Source of the DNA: Acholeplasmataceae bacterium
GTDB lineage: Bacteria > Bacillota_I > Bacilli_A > ML615J-28 > CAG-698
Direction of reading: 5' to 3'
Length of the DNA: 14,611 bases
Assembly: GCA_012841765.1 (NCBI GenBank)
Contig: DUUA01000080.1
Location: 1 to 14,611 of the forward strand
The translations under genes were made by a program, and so were the position numbers. Position 1 is the first letter of the stretch, and every line of letters starts with the position of its first letter. Below are positions 7,836-14,534 of this stretch, piece by piece. Below the pieces are notes generated by a model that was given only the letters and a program-made list of their open reading frames with translations, was not told the DNA's origin and made no database searches.

Positions 7836-9129
7836 TTATTATTCACTTGGTTGTAAAGTAAACATGTATGAAGCTGAAGCCGTTATCAATAAATTTTTAG
7901 ATAATGGTTTTGAACTTGCAGAATTCAATGATGTTTGTGATGTTTATATAATTAACACATGTACTGTTACAGCTAATTCTGATCAAAAAAGTCGGCAAAT
8001 TATTAGAAAAGCAATAAAAAATAATCCTAAGGGCATAGTTGCTGTTATGGGTTGTTTTGCTGAATTGAATCATGAAGATGTTGAAAAAATAGAAGGGGTA
8101 GATATTTTAATTGGAACTTCTAAAAGAAATTTATTGTTTTCATATGTAATGGAATTTATTAATAAAAAAGAAAAAATTATAAAGATAGATACAGATAAAA
8201 ACAATATAAAATATGAGGAATTAAAAGTTAATCGCTTTGAAAATAAGACAAGAGGTTTTGTTAAAATTCAAGACGGTTGTGATAATTTTTGTAGTTATTG
8301 TAGAATCCCTTATGCAAGAGGAAGATCAAGAAGCAGAAAACCAGAAGATGTAATTAATGAAATTAACATCTTATTTTCAACAGGTATTAAAGAAATTGTT
8401 TTAACTGGTATTAACACTGGTAACTATGGTAAAGATTTAGATAATTATTCATTTGCCAAGTTATTAAATGATTTAGTAAAAATAATTCCTAGTTTAGGAA
8501 GAATTAGAATTTCCTCAATTGAAGTTACAGAACTTACTGATGAACTATTAATTATTCTTGAAAAAAATAAAAATTATTTTTGCAATCATTTTCATATTCC
8601 AATACAAAGTGGAGCTAATAATGTTTTGAAAAATATGAATAGGAAATATAATACTGATTATTTTTTTGAAAAAATCAATAAAATAAGAAAAATATATCCT
8701 GGTTGCAATATAACAACTGATGTGATGGTTGGATTCAATGGTGAAACTGAAGAAGCCTTTTTAGAAGAATATGAATTTTTAAAGAAAATTGGTTTTGGAG
8801 AAATGCATGTTTTTCCATATTCTCCAAGGCCTAATACGAAATCTTATAAAATGGATAGAATTATTCCTAATAATGTAAAAAATATTAGAAAAAAAGAATT
8901 ACAAGCATTAAATGAGAAAATGGCTTTAAATTATCGAAAAAATTATTTAAATGAAATTATGGAAGTGATAGTTGAGAGAAATAATAATGGTATTGCTTAT
9001 GGTCATTCAAGAAATTATTTGCAAATAGAATTTAAATCAGATCTTGTAAAAGAAAATGATTTAGTGAAAGTTAAAATTATAGAGGTAGGATATCCAATAT
9101 CTAAAGGAGAAATATATGAAATTTATTGA
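7825..9129 (+). CDS. mtaB: tRNA t6A37 methylthiotransferase MtaB
   Basis: Radical-SAM enzyme that converts t6A37 to ms2t6A in tRNAs decoding ANN codons. The 434-aa length is typical. The N-terminal UPF0004 domain holds three Cys for the auxiliary [4Fe-4S] cluster (Cys10 in SLGCKVNMYE, Cys46 in NTCTVT, Cys77 in MGCFAE). The radical-SAM motif CDNFCSYC gives Cys152/156/159. A TRAM-like RNA-binding domain forms roughly the last 65 residues. SLGCKVN, and QDGCDNFCSYCRIPYARG around the SAM cluster, favour MtaB over the related MiaB and RimO. The ATG lies inside the end of rsmE with GGAG at 7814-7817; the 3' end overlaps the helicase start by 14 nt. Confidence 0.94.
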   Translation: MKVSYYSLGCKVNMYEAEAVINKFLDNGFELAEFNDVCDVYIINTCTVTANSDQKSRQIIRKAIKNNPKGIVAVMGCFAELNHEDVEKIEGVDILIGTSKRNLLFSYVMEFINKKEKIIKIDTDKNNIKYEELKVNRFENKTRGFVKIQDGCDNFCSYCRIPYARGRSRSRKPEDVINEINILFSTGIKEIVLTGINTGNYGKDLDNYSFAKLLNDLVKIIPSLGRIRISSIEVTELTDELLIILEKNKNYFCNHFHIPIQSGANNVLKNMNRKYNTDYFFEKINKIRKIYPGCNITTDVMVGFNGETEEAFLEEYEFLKKIGFGEMHVFPYSPRPNTKSYKMDRIIPNNVKNIRKKELQALNEKMALNYRKNYLNEIMEVIVERNNNGIAYGHSRNYLQIEFKSDLVKENDLVKVKIIEVGYPISKGEIYEIY

Positions 9130-10444
9130 TTTAAAATTAAAAGAATTTATTAATTTAGGTTTAAAAGAAATCGGCTTTTTTGAACTTACACCGATGCAAG
9201 AAGAAGTAATTCCGCTTGCTTTAAAGGGTGAACAAATTATTGGTACAAGCCAAACTGGAACAGGTAAAACGCACGCTTTTTTGATTCCTATTTTAGAAAA
9301 ACTAAATATTGATTTAAAAGAAGTACAATCTGTAATTATTACTCCAACAAGAGAACTTGGTTATCAAATTTATGAAGAATTGGTAAAATTAATAAAATTT
9401 TCTAAACAACCAATTGATGTAAGGTTATACGTAGGAGGGAGCGATCGCGAAAGTGAAATTACTCGTTTAGAAAAAAGCCAACCACAAATTGTTATTGGAA
9501 CGATAGGTAAAATAAAAGACTTAGCTAAAGATAATAATTTATTAAAAATATATACGGCTAAAACAGTAGTTATTGATGAAGCGGACATGGTTTTTGAACA
9601 AGATGAAATAATTGAAATTGATAATATTTTCTCTTTGTTCTCTAAACAAATACAAATACTCCTATTTAGTGCAACAATTTCACAAACTTTAGTGAAATTT
9701 ATTAATAAATATTTAGAAAAATCTATTTTTATAGATTTAACAGATAAAGAAATAAGTAAATCATCAATTGATCATAAGTTTATTGCTGTTAAGAATAAAG
9801 ATAAGAATAAAGTTCTACTTGATTTACTAAGTACTTTTAGCCCTTATTTAGTTTTGATTTTTGCAAACACAGTTGATAGAGTTAAATCTTTAAATAATTT
9901 TCTAGGTGAAAATGGTTATAAGGTTATTATGCTTACTGGTGATTTAGAAGCTAGAGAAAGAAAACAAGTTTTACGAAGAATTAAAAATGGCGATTATCAA
10001 TATGTTGTAGCTAGTGATATAGCTGCAAGAGGAATTGATATTACTGGAGTTAGTCATGTAATAAACTACGAACTTCCCGAAGAAATTGAATTCTATATTC
10101 ATAGAACTGGTAGAACAGCAAGGTATGATAGCAGCGGTATCGCTTATACTCTTTATGAATTTGATGATGATAATTATATTAGGAAGTTAAGAGCCAAAGG
10201 ATTAGAAATTGCTTTCTTTGATGTGAAAAAGGGAGTTATTACACCTGCTAAAGCTAAATTTAGAAAAAGACCAAATAAGTATTTAAAAGAAGAAGATCTA
10301 CTACATATTAAATATCCAGTTCCAAAAACTGTAAAACCAGGTTATAAAAAGAAGAGAAAAGAAATGATAGAAAAAGAAGCTAGAAAAATAAAAAGAGCTA
10401 GAATATCAGAAATTTACAAAAAGAGAGCAAGGAAAGATAAATGA
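9116..10444 (+). CDS. cshB: DEAD-box ATP-dependent RNA helicase (CshB-like)
   Basis: RNA-unwinding ATPase of 442 aa, probably acting in RNA folding, ribosome assembly or cold adaptation. Visible motifs are a Q-motif region FFELTPMQ (21-28), Walker A TSQTGTGKT (44-52), TPTREL (76-81), DEAD (154-157), SAT (185-187), and in the second RecA domain ASDIAARGID and HRTGRTAR. A lysine/arginine-rich tail of about 60 residues probably binds RNA. AAAGGAGA (9103-9110) lies just before the ATG, inside mtaB. The stop overlaps the nfo start as ATGA. The CshB assignment rests on resemblance and on the neighbouring nfo, as in Bacillus (yqfR-yqfS); another DEAD-box paralogue name is possible. Confidence 0.9.
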   Translation: MKFIDLKLKEFINLGLKEIGFFELTPMQEEVIPLALKGEQIIGTSQTGTGKTHAFLIPILEKLNIDLKEVQSVIITPTRELGYQIYEELVKLIKFSKQPIDVRLYVGGSDRESEITRLEKSQPQIVIGTIGKIKDLAKDNNLLKIYTAKTVVIDEADMVFEQDEIIEIDNIFSLFSKQIQILLFSATISQTLVKFINKYLEKSIFIDLTDKEISKSSIDHKFIAVKNKDKNKVLLDLLSTFSPYLVLIFANTVDRVKSLNNFLGENGYKVIMLTGDLEARERKQVLRRIKNGDYQYVVASDIAARGIDITGVSHVINYELPEEIEFYIHRTGRTARYDSSGIAYTLYEFDDDNYIRKLRAKGLEIAFFDVKKGVITPAKAKFRKRPNKYLKEEDLLHIKYPVPKTVKPGYKKKRKEMIEKEARKIKRARISEIYKKRARKDK

Positions 10445-11334
10445 AATTAGGTTGCCATGTTTCCAATAAGGGAGATTTAATGTTAAAAGGATCTGTCTTA
10501 GATGCAGTAGAATTTGGTGCTAATTGTTTTATGGTTTATTTAGGTGCTCCACAAAATTCTTATAGAAAAGATGTTTCTCTATTGAATGTAGATGAGTATC
10601 ATAAACTATTAAAACTTAATAATATACATAAATCTGATATTATAGTGCATGCTCCTTATATAGTAAATCTAGCTAATTCTGACCCTGTAAAACGACAATT
10701 TGCAATTGATTTTTTGACTGAAGAAATAAAAAGAACTGCTTTTATTGAGGCAGAATACATTGTTCTACACCCAGGTAATTCTTTAACACTTACTGTTGAA
10801 GAAGGACTAGAACAGATAAAACATGCCTTAATTGCTATATTAGCGAATACTAAAGACTTAAATGTTAAAATAGCTTTAGAAACTATGTCTGGTAAAGGAA
10901 CAGAACTTTGTAATCGATTTGAACATCTTAATTATTTAATAAATGAAATAAATAACAATAGACTTGTAGTATGTTTTGATACATGTCATGTGCATGATGC
11001 AGGTTATGATATTGTTAACAATTATGAAGGTGTATTAAAAGAATTTGATGAGACTGTCGGTTTAGATAAAATTAAAGTTTTTCATATCAATGATTCCAAA
11101 AATATAAGAGGTGCTAATAAAGACCGTCATGAAAATATTGGTTTTGGTGAAATAGGTTTTGAAACTATCTCAAAATTCTGTTATGATGAAAGATTTTCTA
11201 ACATTCCAAAAATTCTTGAAACTCCTTATGTAAAGACTAACGAAGGTAGTTTTGCTCCTTATAAATATGAAATTAAAATGATTAAAACTAATATTTTTGA
11301 TAATGATTTAAAGGATAAAATTACTAAAATTTAA
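10441..11334 (+). CDS. nfo: Endonuclease IV (AP endonuclease Nfo)
   Basis: Zinc-dependent TIM-barrel endonuclease that cleaves DNA 5' of abasic sites in base excision repair. The 297-aa protein has all nine metal ligands expected from E. coli Nfo: His70 (VHAPY), His110 (LHPGN), Glu147 (ALETM), Asp180 and His183 (FDTCHVHD), His215 (FHINDSK), Asp228 and His230 (KDRHENIG) and Glu260 (ILETP). The start overlaps the helicase stop (ATGA) with AAGGA at 10429-10433, which indicates translational coupling. It is the last gene of the rsmE operon and ends just before a bidirectional terminator. Confidence 0.97.
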   Translation: MKLGCHVSNKGDLMLKGSVLDAVEFGANCFMVYLGAPQNSYRKDVSLLNVDEYHKLLKLNNIHKSDIIVHAPYIVNLANSDPVKRQFAIDFLTEEIKRTAFIEAEYIVLHPGNSLTLTVEEGLEQIKHALIAILANTKDLNVKIALETMSGKGTELCNRFEHLNYLINEINNNRLVVCFDTCHVHDAGYDIVNNYEGVLKEFDETVGLDKIKVFHINDSKNIRGANKDRHENIGFGEIGFETISKFCYDERFSNIPKILETPYVKTNEGSFAPYKYEIKMIKTNIFDNDLKDKITKI

Positions 11335-11343
11335 TTGAATGAA

Positions 11344-11372
11344 AAAAGGGTTGGCAAAATGCCAACCCTTTT
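11344..11372. terminator. Bidirectional terminator between nfo and ispG
   Basis: A perfect 13-bp stem AAAAGGGTTGGCA / TGCCAACCCTTTT (11344-11356 and 11360-11372) with loop AAA. The + transcript gets a short T run. The - transcript gets a T run of six from the A run at 11342-11347. The right arm reaches into the ispG stop codon (11371-11373), so one hairpin serves both convergent operons. Confidence 0.93.
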
Positions 11373-12417
11373 ATTTAATCATTAATAATATTTCTTTTTT
11401 TAATTCAGAAACAATATTTTCTTGAGCGATTTTTTTTATTATAACTCCTTTTTTAAATAGAAGTGCAGAGTTAACTCCACCTGCTATTCCTATATCAGCG
11501 TCCATTGCTTCACCAGGACCATTTACAGCGCAACCCATAATAGCAACTTTTAACGTTATGTTTCCTAAAGTATTTAGAAATTCTTCAATTTCTTTAGCAA
11601 TTGGTAACATATCATATTGAGTTCTTCCACAAGTAGGACAGCTAATCAATTCTGGTTTTTGATATAAATTAAGGGAAGCAAGAATCTCTTTTGCAACATT
11701 TATTTCATTTACAGGATCACTACTTAGAGATACACGAATAGTGTCACCTATTCCTTCGTTTAATAAAATGCCTAAAGCTACTGAAGATTTAACAGTTCCC
11801 CCTAGTATAGTGCCAGCCTCAGTAACGCCAATATGAAGAGGATAGTTAAAAGTTTTGCTAGCAAGTTTATATGCGTCAATAGTTGTTTTAACATTAGAGG
11901 CTTTAATTGAAATTATAATTTCCTTAAAATCTAAATCTTCTAAAATTTTAACATGCCTTTCAGCACTTTTAATTAAACCAATAGCAGAAGAACCATATAG
12001 TTCTTTAATATCTTTTTCCAAAGAACCAGAATTAACACCGATTCTAATTGGAATTTTCTTTTCTTTGCACTTTTCAACAACCATCTTAATTTTTTCAATA
12101 GAACCAATATTTCCAGGATTTATTCTTAGTTTATCAATTCCCATATCAAGTGAAATTAAAGCTAAGCGGTAATCAAAATGAATATCAGCAACTAAAGGAA
12201 TGTTAATTTGTTGTTTTATTTCTTTAAGAGAATATGCATCAGATTCATCTAAAACAGCAACTCTCACTAATTCGCATCCTGATTTCTCAAGTTTTTTAAT
12301 TTGATTAACAGTTTCAATAATATTTTTGGTCTTAGTATTAGTCATACTTTGAATTACTATTTTATTTCCTCCACCTATAAAAAGATTGCCAACCTTTACA
12401 GTGTTTGTTTTTTTCAT
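11371..12417 (-). CDS. ispG: 4-hydroxy-3-methylbut-2-enyl diphosphate synthase IspG
   Basis: Iron-sulfur enzyme of the MEP isoprenoid pathway that converts MEcPP to HMBPP. The 348-aa protein has the N-terminal TIM barrel (QSMTNT at 23-28, VADIHFDYRLAL at 76-87, LRINPGNIG at 97-105). The C-terminal [4Fe-4S] domain has ligands Cys260, Cys263 (SCPTCGRTQYD), Cys296 (MGCAVNGPGEA) and Glu303. Its ATG overlaps the stop of the upstream HTH gene (ATGA at 12414-12417). No Shine-Dalgarno is visible; the upstream sequence is nearly all A with a few G, so translation probably depends on the upstream gene. The only recognisable promoter is ahead of the HTH gene. Confidence 0.96.
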   Translation of the reverse strand: MKKTNTVKVGNLFIGGGNKIVIQSMTNTKTKNIIETVNQIKKLEKSGCELVRVAVLDESDAYSLKEIKQQINIPLVADIHFDYRLALISLDMGIDKLRINPGNIGSIEKIKMVVEKCKEKKIPIRIGVNSGSLEKDIKELYGSSAIGLIKSAERHVKILEDLDFKEIIISIKASNVKTTIDAYKLASKTFNYPLHIGVTEAGTILGGTVKSSVALGILLNEGIGDTIRVSLSSDPVNEINVAKEILASLNLYQKPELISCPTCGRTQYDMLPIAKEIEEFLNTLGNITLKVAIMGCAVNGPGEAMDADIGIAGGVNSALLFKKGVIIKKIAQENIVSELKKEILLMIK

Positions 12418-12872
12418 ATAGTAGTTTTCTTTTTTCTTTTTGTTTTTTTGCGTTGTGGAGATCTTATTCTTTTTTCTCTTAAAATATTATAAATAGTACT
12501 TCTTGATAATGTAAAACCATGATCTTTCTGCATAATTCTTGCAAATTCAGTAAAATTAGTACCTTTATATTGTGTTCTATAAAGATGAGCAAGTTCAGTT
12601 CTAATGTCTTCATCGTAAGTATTAGCTGGTTTATTAAAATGGTTTTTATGGATTACACCATAGTCACCATTATCAATAACTTGTCTTTTTAAATTTCTTA
12701 CTTGTCTATTAGTTATCTTTAATTTTTTTGCTGCTTTTGGACCATTAAATTTTCCTTCAAGTAAATCTCTAATAACCTTTATTTTTTTCTTTTCAGGTTT
12801 TGTTAGTTTCGGAGTTCTAATTTGTTCAAAACTAATTTCATTTATAAAATAAACATCTTTATTATCTTGCAT
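12414..12872 (-). CDS. Double helix-turn-helix protein resembling the N-terminal half of an ISNCY-type transposase
   Basis: A 152-aa basic protein of unknown role. A short N-terminal extension (1-24) is followed by a first HTH (GPKAAKKLKITNRQVRNLKR, 44-63), the linker YGVIHKNHFNKP, and a second HTH-like region (about 106-133, FTEFARIMQKDHGFTLSRST). The tail is Lys/Arg-rich (140-149). This order, including 'GVIHKN..KPAN' and 'REKRIRSPQRKK', resembles the DNA-binding portion of ISNCY-family (integrase-like) transposases. It stops where the rve catalytic domain would begin, and no remnant of that domain follows because ispG starts at once. A good ribosome binding site (GGGAG, 12879-12883), its own promoter and the ATGA overlap with ispG argue that it is an expressed gene and not decay. 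It is possibly a domesticated regulator. Alternatively it is a truncated transposase. Confidence 0.8.
   Translation of the reverse strand: MQDNKDVYFINEISFEQIRTPKLTKPEKKKIKVIRDLLEGKFNGPKAAKKLKITNRQVRNLKRQVIDNGDYGVIHKNHFNKPANTYDEDIRTELAHLYRTQYKGTNFTEFARIMQKDHGFTLSRSTIYNILREKRIRSPQRKKTKRKKKTTI
12429..12435 (-). other. Slippery heptamer A AAA AAG, candidate -1 frameshift site
   Basis: On the minus strand the zero frame of the HTH gene reads AGA AAA AAG, giving the canonical A_AAA_AAG heptamer five codons before the stop. A -1 slip would continue GAA AAC TAC TAT ATG into the ispG frame without meeting a stop, fusing about 147 residues of the HTH protein to complete IspG. No upstream Shine-Dalgarno-like stimulator is visible. 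The only downstream hairpin (12381-12397, 7 bp, one wobble) is about 31 nt away, too far for a typical stimulator. Lysine-rich AT-rich coding sequence often contains this heptamer by chance. Confidence 0.35.
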
Positions 12873-12917
12873 TCTTTTCTCCCTTTATCTTTTTAGTTTA
12901 ATAATTATTTCCTTTAT

Positions 12918-12946
12918 ATTTTAACATAGACTTACTAGAAAGGCAA
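12918..12946 (-). promoter_or_regulatory. Promoter of the HTH-ispG operon
   Basis: On the minus strand, -35 TTGCCT (12946-12941) and -10 TAAAAT (12923-12918) are 17 nt apart, and a TG one base before the -10 makes it extended. It lies about 45 nt upstream of the HTH gene start, after the rpmG terminator. Confidence 0.7.
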
Positions 12947-12970
12947 TAAAAAACTAATTTTTGAGTAATA

Positions 12971-12998
12971 AAAAAAGATATTTAAAAATATCTTTTTT
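12971..12998 (-). terminator. Rho-independent terminator after rpmG
   Basis: A perfect 13-bp AT-rich stem (12971-12983 with 12986-12998, core GATATTT/AAATATC) with a 2-nt nominal loop is flanked by A6 and T6 runs. On the minus strand it lies 7 nt after the rpmG stop and ends in six T. Its stem contains little GC. Confidence 0.8.
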
Positions 12999-13005
12999 AA
13001 AACTA

Positions 13006-13161
13006 TTATTTTTTAGTTTTTTCCTTATGTGGCGTTTGTTTTCGACACTTTGGACAGAATTTATTAACTTCTATACGGTCAGGAGTATTCTTTTTGTTTT
13101 TTTCAGTTAAATAGTTTTCTTCTCCACAAACGGTACATCTCATTAAAAAAGTTACACGCAT
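13006..13161 (-). CDS. rpmG: 50S ribosomal protein L33
   Basis: A 51-aa ribosomal protein of the large subunit E-site region. The sequence starts MRVTFLMRCTVCGEENYLTE and contains the L33 core NKKNTPDRIEVNKFCPKCRK. The four cysteines (Cys9, Cys12, Cys36, Cys39) form an intact zinc ribbon, so this is the zinc-binding (C+) form. An excellent ribosome binding site AAGGAGG (13176-13170) lies 8 nt before the ATG. An internal Met at residue 7 is disfavoured because family members begin MRV. It is monocistronic, with its own promoter and terminator, and is not linked to secE-nusG here. Confidence 0.95.
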   Translation of the reverse strand: MRVTFLMRCTVCGEENYLTEKNKKNTPDRIEVNKFCPKCRKQTPHKEKTKK

Positions 13162-13192
13162 TTTGTAATCCTCCTTATAACTTGCTTTTTAT

Positions 13193-13221
13193 ATTATACT
13201 ACATTTAAAAATAAATAGCAA
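13193..13221 (-). promoter_or_regulatory. Promoter of rpmG
   Basis: On the minus strand, -35 TTGCTA (13221-13216) and a perfect -10 TATAAT (13198-13193) are 17 nt apart, about 30 nt upstream of the rpmG start. Confidence 0.8.
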
Positions 13222-13225
13222 GAAT

Positions 13226-13241
13226 TAATACTTAAGCATTA
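13226..13241. repeat. Short palindrome upstream of the rpmG promoter
   Basis: TAATACTTAAGCATTA is a 16-bp inverted repeat centred on CTTAAG with a single mismatched pair (A/C). It lies between the end of rarA and the rpmG -35 box. No T run follows on either strand, so it is not an obvious terminator; it could be an operator or chance. Confidence 0.35.
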
Positions 13242-13248
13242 GAAAAAA

Positions 13249-14481
13249 TTATTTTGTTTCTTTTGCGTTATTGATCGCTTCTAATCTTTCCTTAAGAGCT
13301 TTTTCATATTTATTTGTTAATTGGGGTTCATAATACTTTCTTGTTTTAATTACATCTGGTAAGTATTGTTGGTTAACCCAATTACCAGGATAATCATGTG
13401 GGTATAAATATTTTTTTTGAGTTGAGTCAAAAGAGTAAGTGTTTTTTAAATGTAGTGGTAAAGTTCCAGTTTTCCCTTCTTCAATATCTTTTAATGCTTT
13501 ATCTATTGCTAAATATGAAGAATTTGATTTAGGAGATAAAGCCATTTCAATTATTATTTCTCCAAAAGGAAGTCTTGCTTCTGGCATCCCAAGTTCTAAC
13601 GCAGCATCGCAAGCAGCTCTTAATCTTGGCCCAAGAGATGGATTTGCAAGTCCAATGTCTTCATACATAATAGCATATAATCTTCTTATTAAAGGCTTTA
13701 AATCTTCAGAAAATAATAACCTTGCTAGATAATGAAGACTAGCATCAACATCGCTGCCCCTAATAGATTTTTGCAAACCACTTAAAGTATCATAATAATT
13801 ATCACCACTTTTATCCAAAGAAGCAGAGGGTTTCATGATAATAGTTTTAACTTCATCAAGAGTAATATTTTCTTTTTCTAAAAGATTATAGATTAACTCT
13901 AATGAATTTAATAAATTTCTAACATCTCCATTAGAAATAGAAACTAAATATTCTTTTATTTCTTGATTAACTTGTGTAAATAATTCCAATTTCTTTAAAG
14001 TATTATTTAAAATTATTAACATGTTTTCTTTGTTTAAAGGATTTAATTTATAAATTATAGTTCTTGATCTTACTGCAGGATTTACTGAATGATAAGGATT
14101 AATTGTAGTTAATCCAATAATGGTAACAGTTCCATTTTCTACAAAAGGAAGCAAGTAATCTTGAATGTCTTTCTTCATTCGATGTATTTCATCAATAATT
14201 AATATATTTTGTTTGTTTTCAGTAGCATTTTCGATAATACCCTTTAATAAGGCTTTATTATCAGTAGCAGCACTGAATACTGAATACTTAGCGTCTAACT
14301 CATTAGCAATTACAAAAGCTAAAGTAGTTTTTCCAATTCCTGGATCACCATATAATATTAATGAAGATAGTCTATTATATTGAATCATCTTAGTTATGGG
14401 ACCATTTGCCCCAATCAGATGATCTTGTCCAATTATCTCGTTTAATTTATTTGGTCTTAAAGAATAAGCTAATGGAATCAT
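13249..14481 (-). CDS. rarA: Replication-associated recombination protein A (MgsA/RarA), AAA+ ATPase
   Basis: Clamp-loader-like AAA+ ATPase acting at stalled replication forks. The 410-aa protein begins with the family segment PLAYSLRPNKLNEIIGQDHLIG and has Walker A GDPGIGKTT (45-53) and Walker B ILIIDEIHR (93-101). A sensor-1/arginine-finger stretch GLTTINPYHSVNPAVRSR (123-140) and sensor-2 GDVRNLLNSLE (185-195) follow. The C-terminal tetramerisation region includes YEDIGLANP (273-281) and PHDYPGNWVNQQYLPD (361-376), typical of MgsA/RarA. An AAGGGGG ribosome binding site lies 7 nt before the ATG. Shorter clamp-loader subunits or RuvB are excluded by the C-terminal motifs. No clear terminator separates it from rpmG, which has its own promoter. 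Confidence 0.96.
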   Translation of the reverse strand: MIPLAYSLRPNKLNEIIGQDHLIGANGPITKMIQYNRLSSLILYGDPGIGKTTLAFVIANELDAKYSVFSAATDNKALLKGIIENATENKQNILIIDEIHRMKKDIQDYLLPFVENGTVTIIGLTTINPYHSVNPAVRSRTIIYKLNPLNKENMLIILNNTLKKLELFTQVNQEIKEYLVSISNGDVRNLLNSLELIYNLLEKENITLDEVKTIIMKPSASLDKSGDNYYDTLSGLQKSIRGSDVDASLHYLARLLFSEDLKPLIRRLYAIMYEDIGLANPSLGPRLRAACDAALELGMPEARLPFGEIIIEMALSPKSNSSYLAIDKALKDIEEGKTGTLPLHLKNTYSFDSTQKKYLYPHDYPGNWVNQQYLPDVIKTRKYYEPQLTNKYEKALKERLEAINNAKETK

Positions 14482-14505
14482 TTTATTACCCCCTTTTGTT
14501 TATTA

Positions 14506-14534
14506 AGTTTAGCATAAATTGTTAATTAAGTAAA
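14506..14534 (-). promoter_or_regulatory. Possible weak promoter of rarA
   Basis: On the minus strand, TTTACT (14534-14529) and TAAACT (14511-14506) are 17 nt apart with a TG before the -10; each box matches 4 of 6 consensus positions. It would overlap the stop of the possible upstream reading frame at the window edge, and if that gene is real rarA may instead be read from further upstream. Confidence 0.35.

Noticed and set aside
11855..12172. Plus-strand open frame of 105 codons inside ispG
   Set aside because: Antisense shadow of a fully conserved ispG; low-complexity hydrophobic composition and no supporting start signals.
12381..12397. Hairpin downstream of the slippery heptamer as a frameshift stimulator
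   Set aside because: The 7-bp stem has a G-T wobble and few GC pairs, and begins about 31 nt after the heptamer; stimulators usually lie within about 10 nt.
12301..12492. Plus-strand open frame of 63 codons across the HTH-ispG junction
   Set aside because: It is antisense to two well-supported genes, has no ribosome binding site, and its Phe-rich composition simply mirrors the A-rich minus-strand coding sequence.
13226..13241. Zur-type operator upstream of rpmG
   Set aside because: L33 paralogues can be zinc-regulated, but this palindrome does not match the Bacillus Zur box, and the protein is the zinc-binding form, not the zinc-independent replacement usually controlled by Zur.
13439..13732. 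Plus-strand open frame of 97 codons inside rarA
   Set aside because: Antisense shadow of rarA with no ribosome binding site or recognisable motif.
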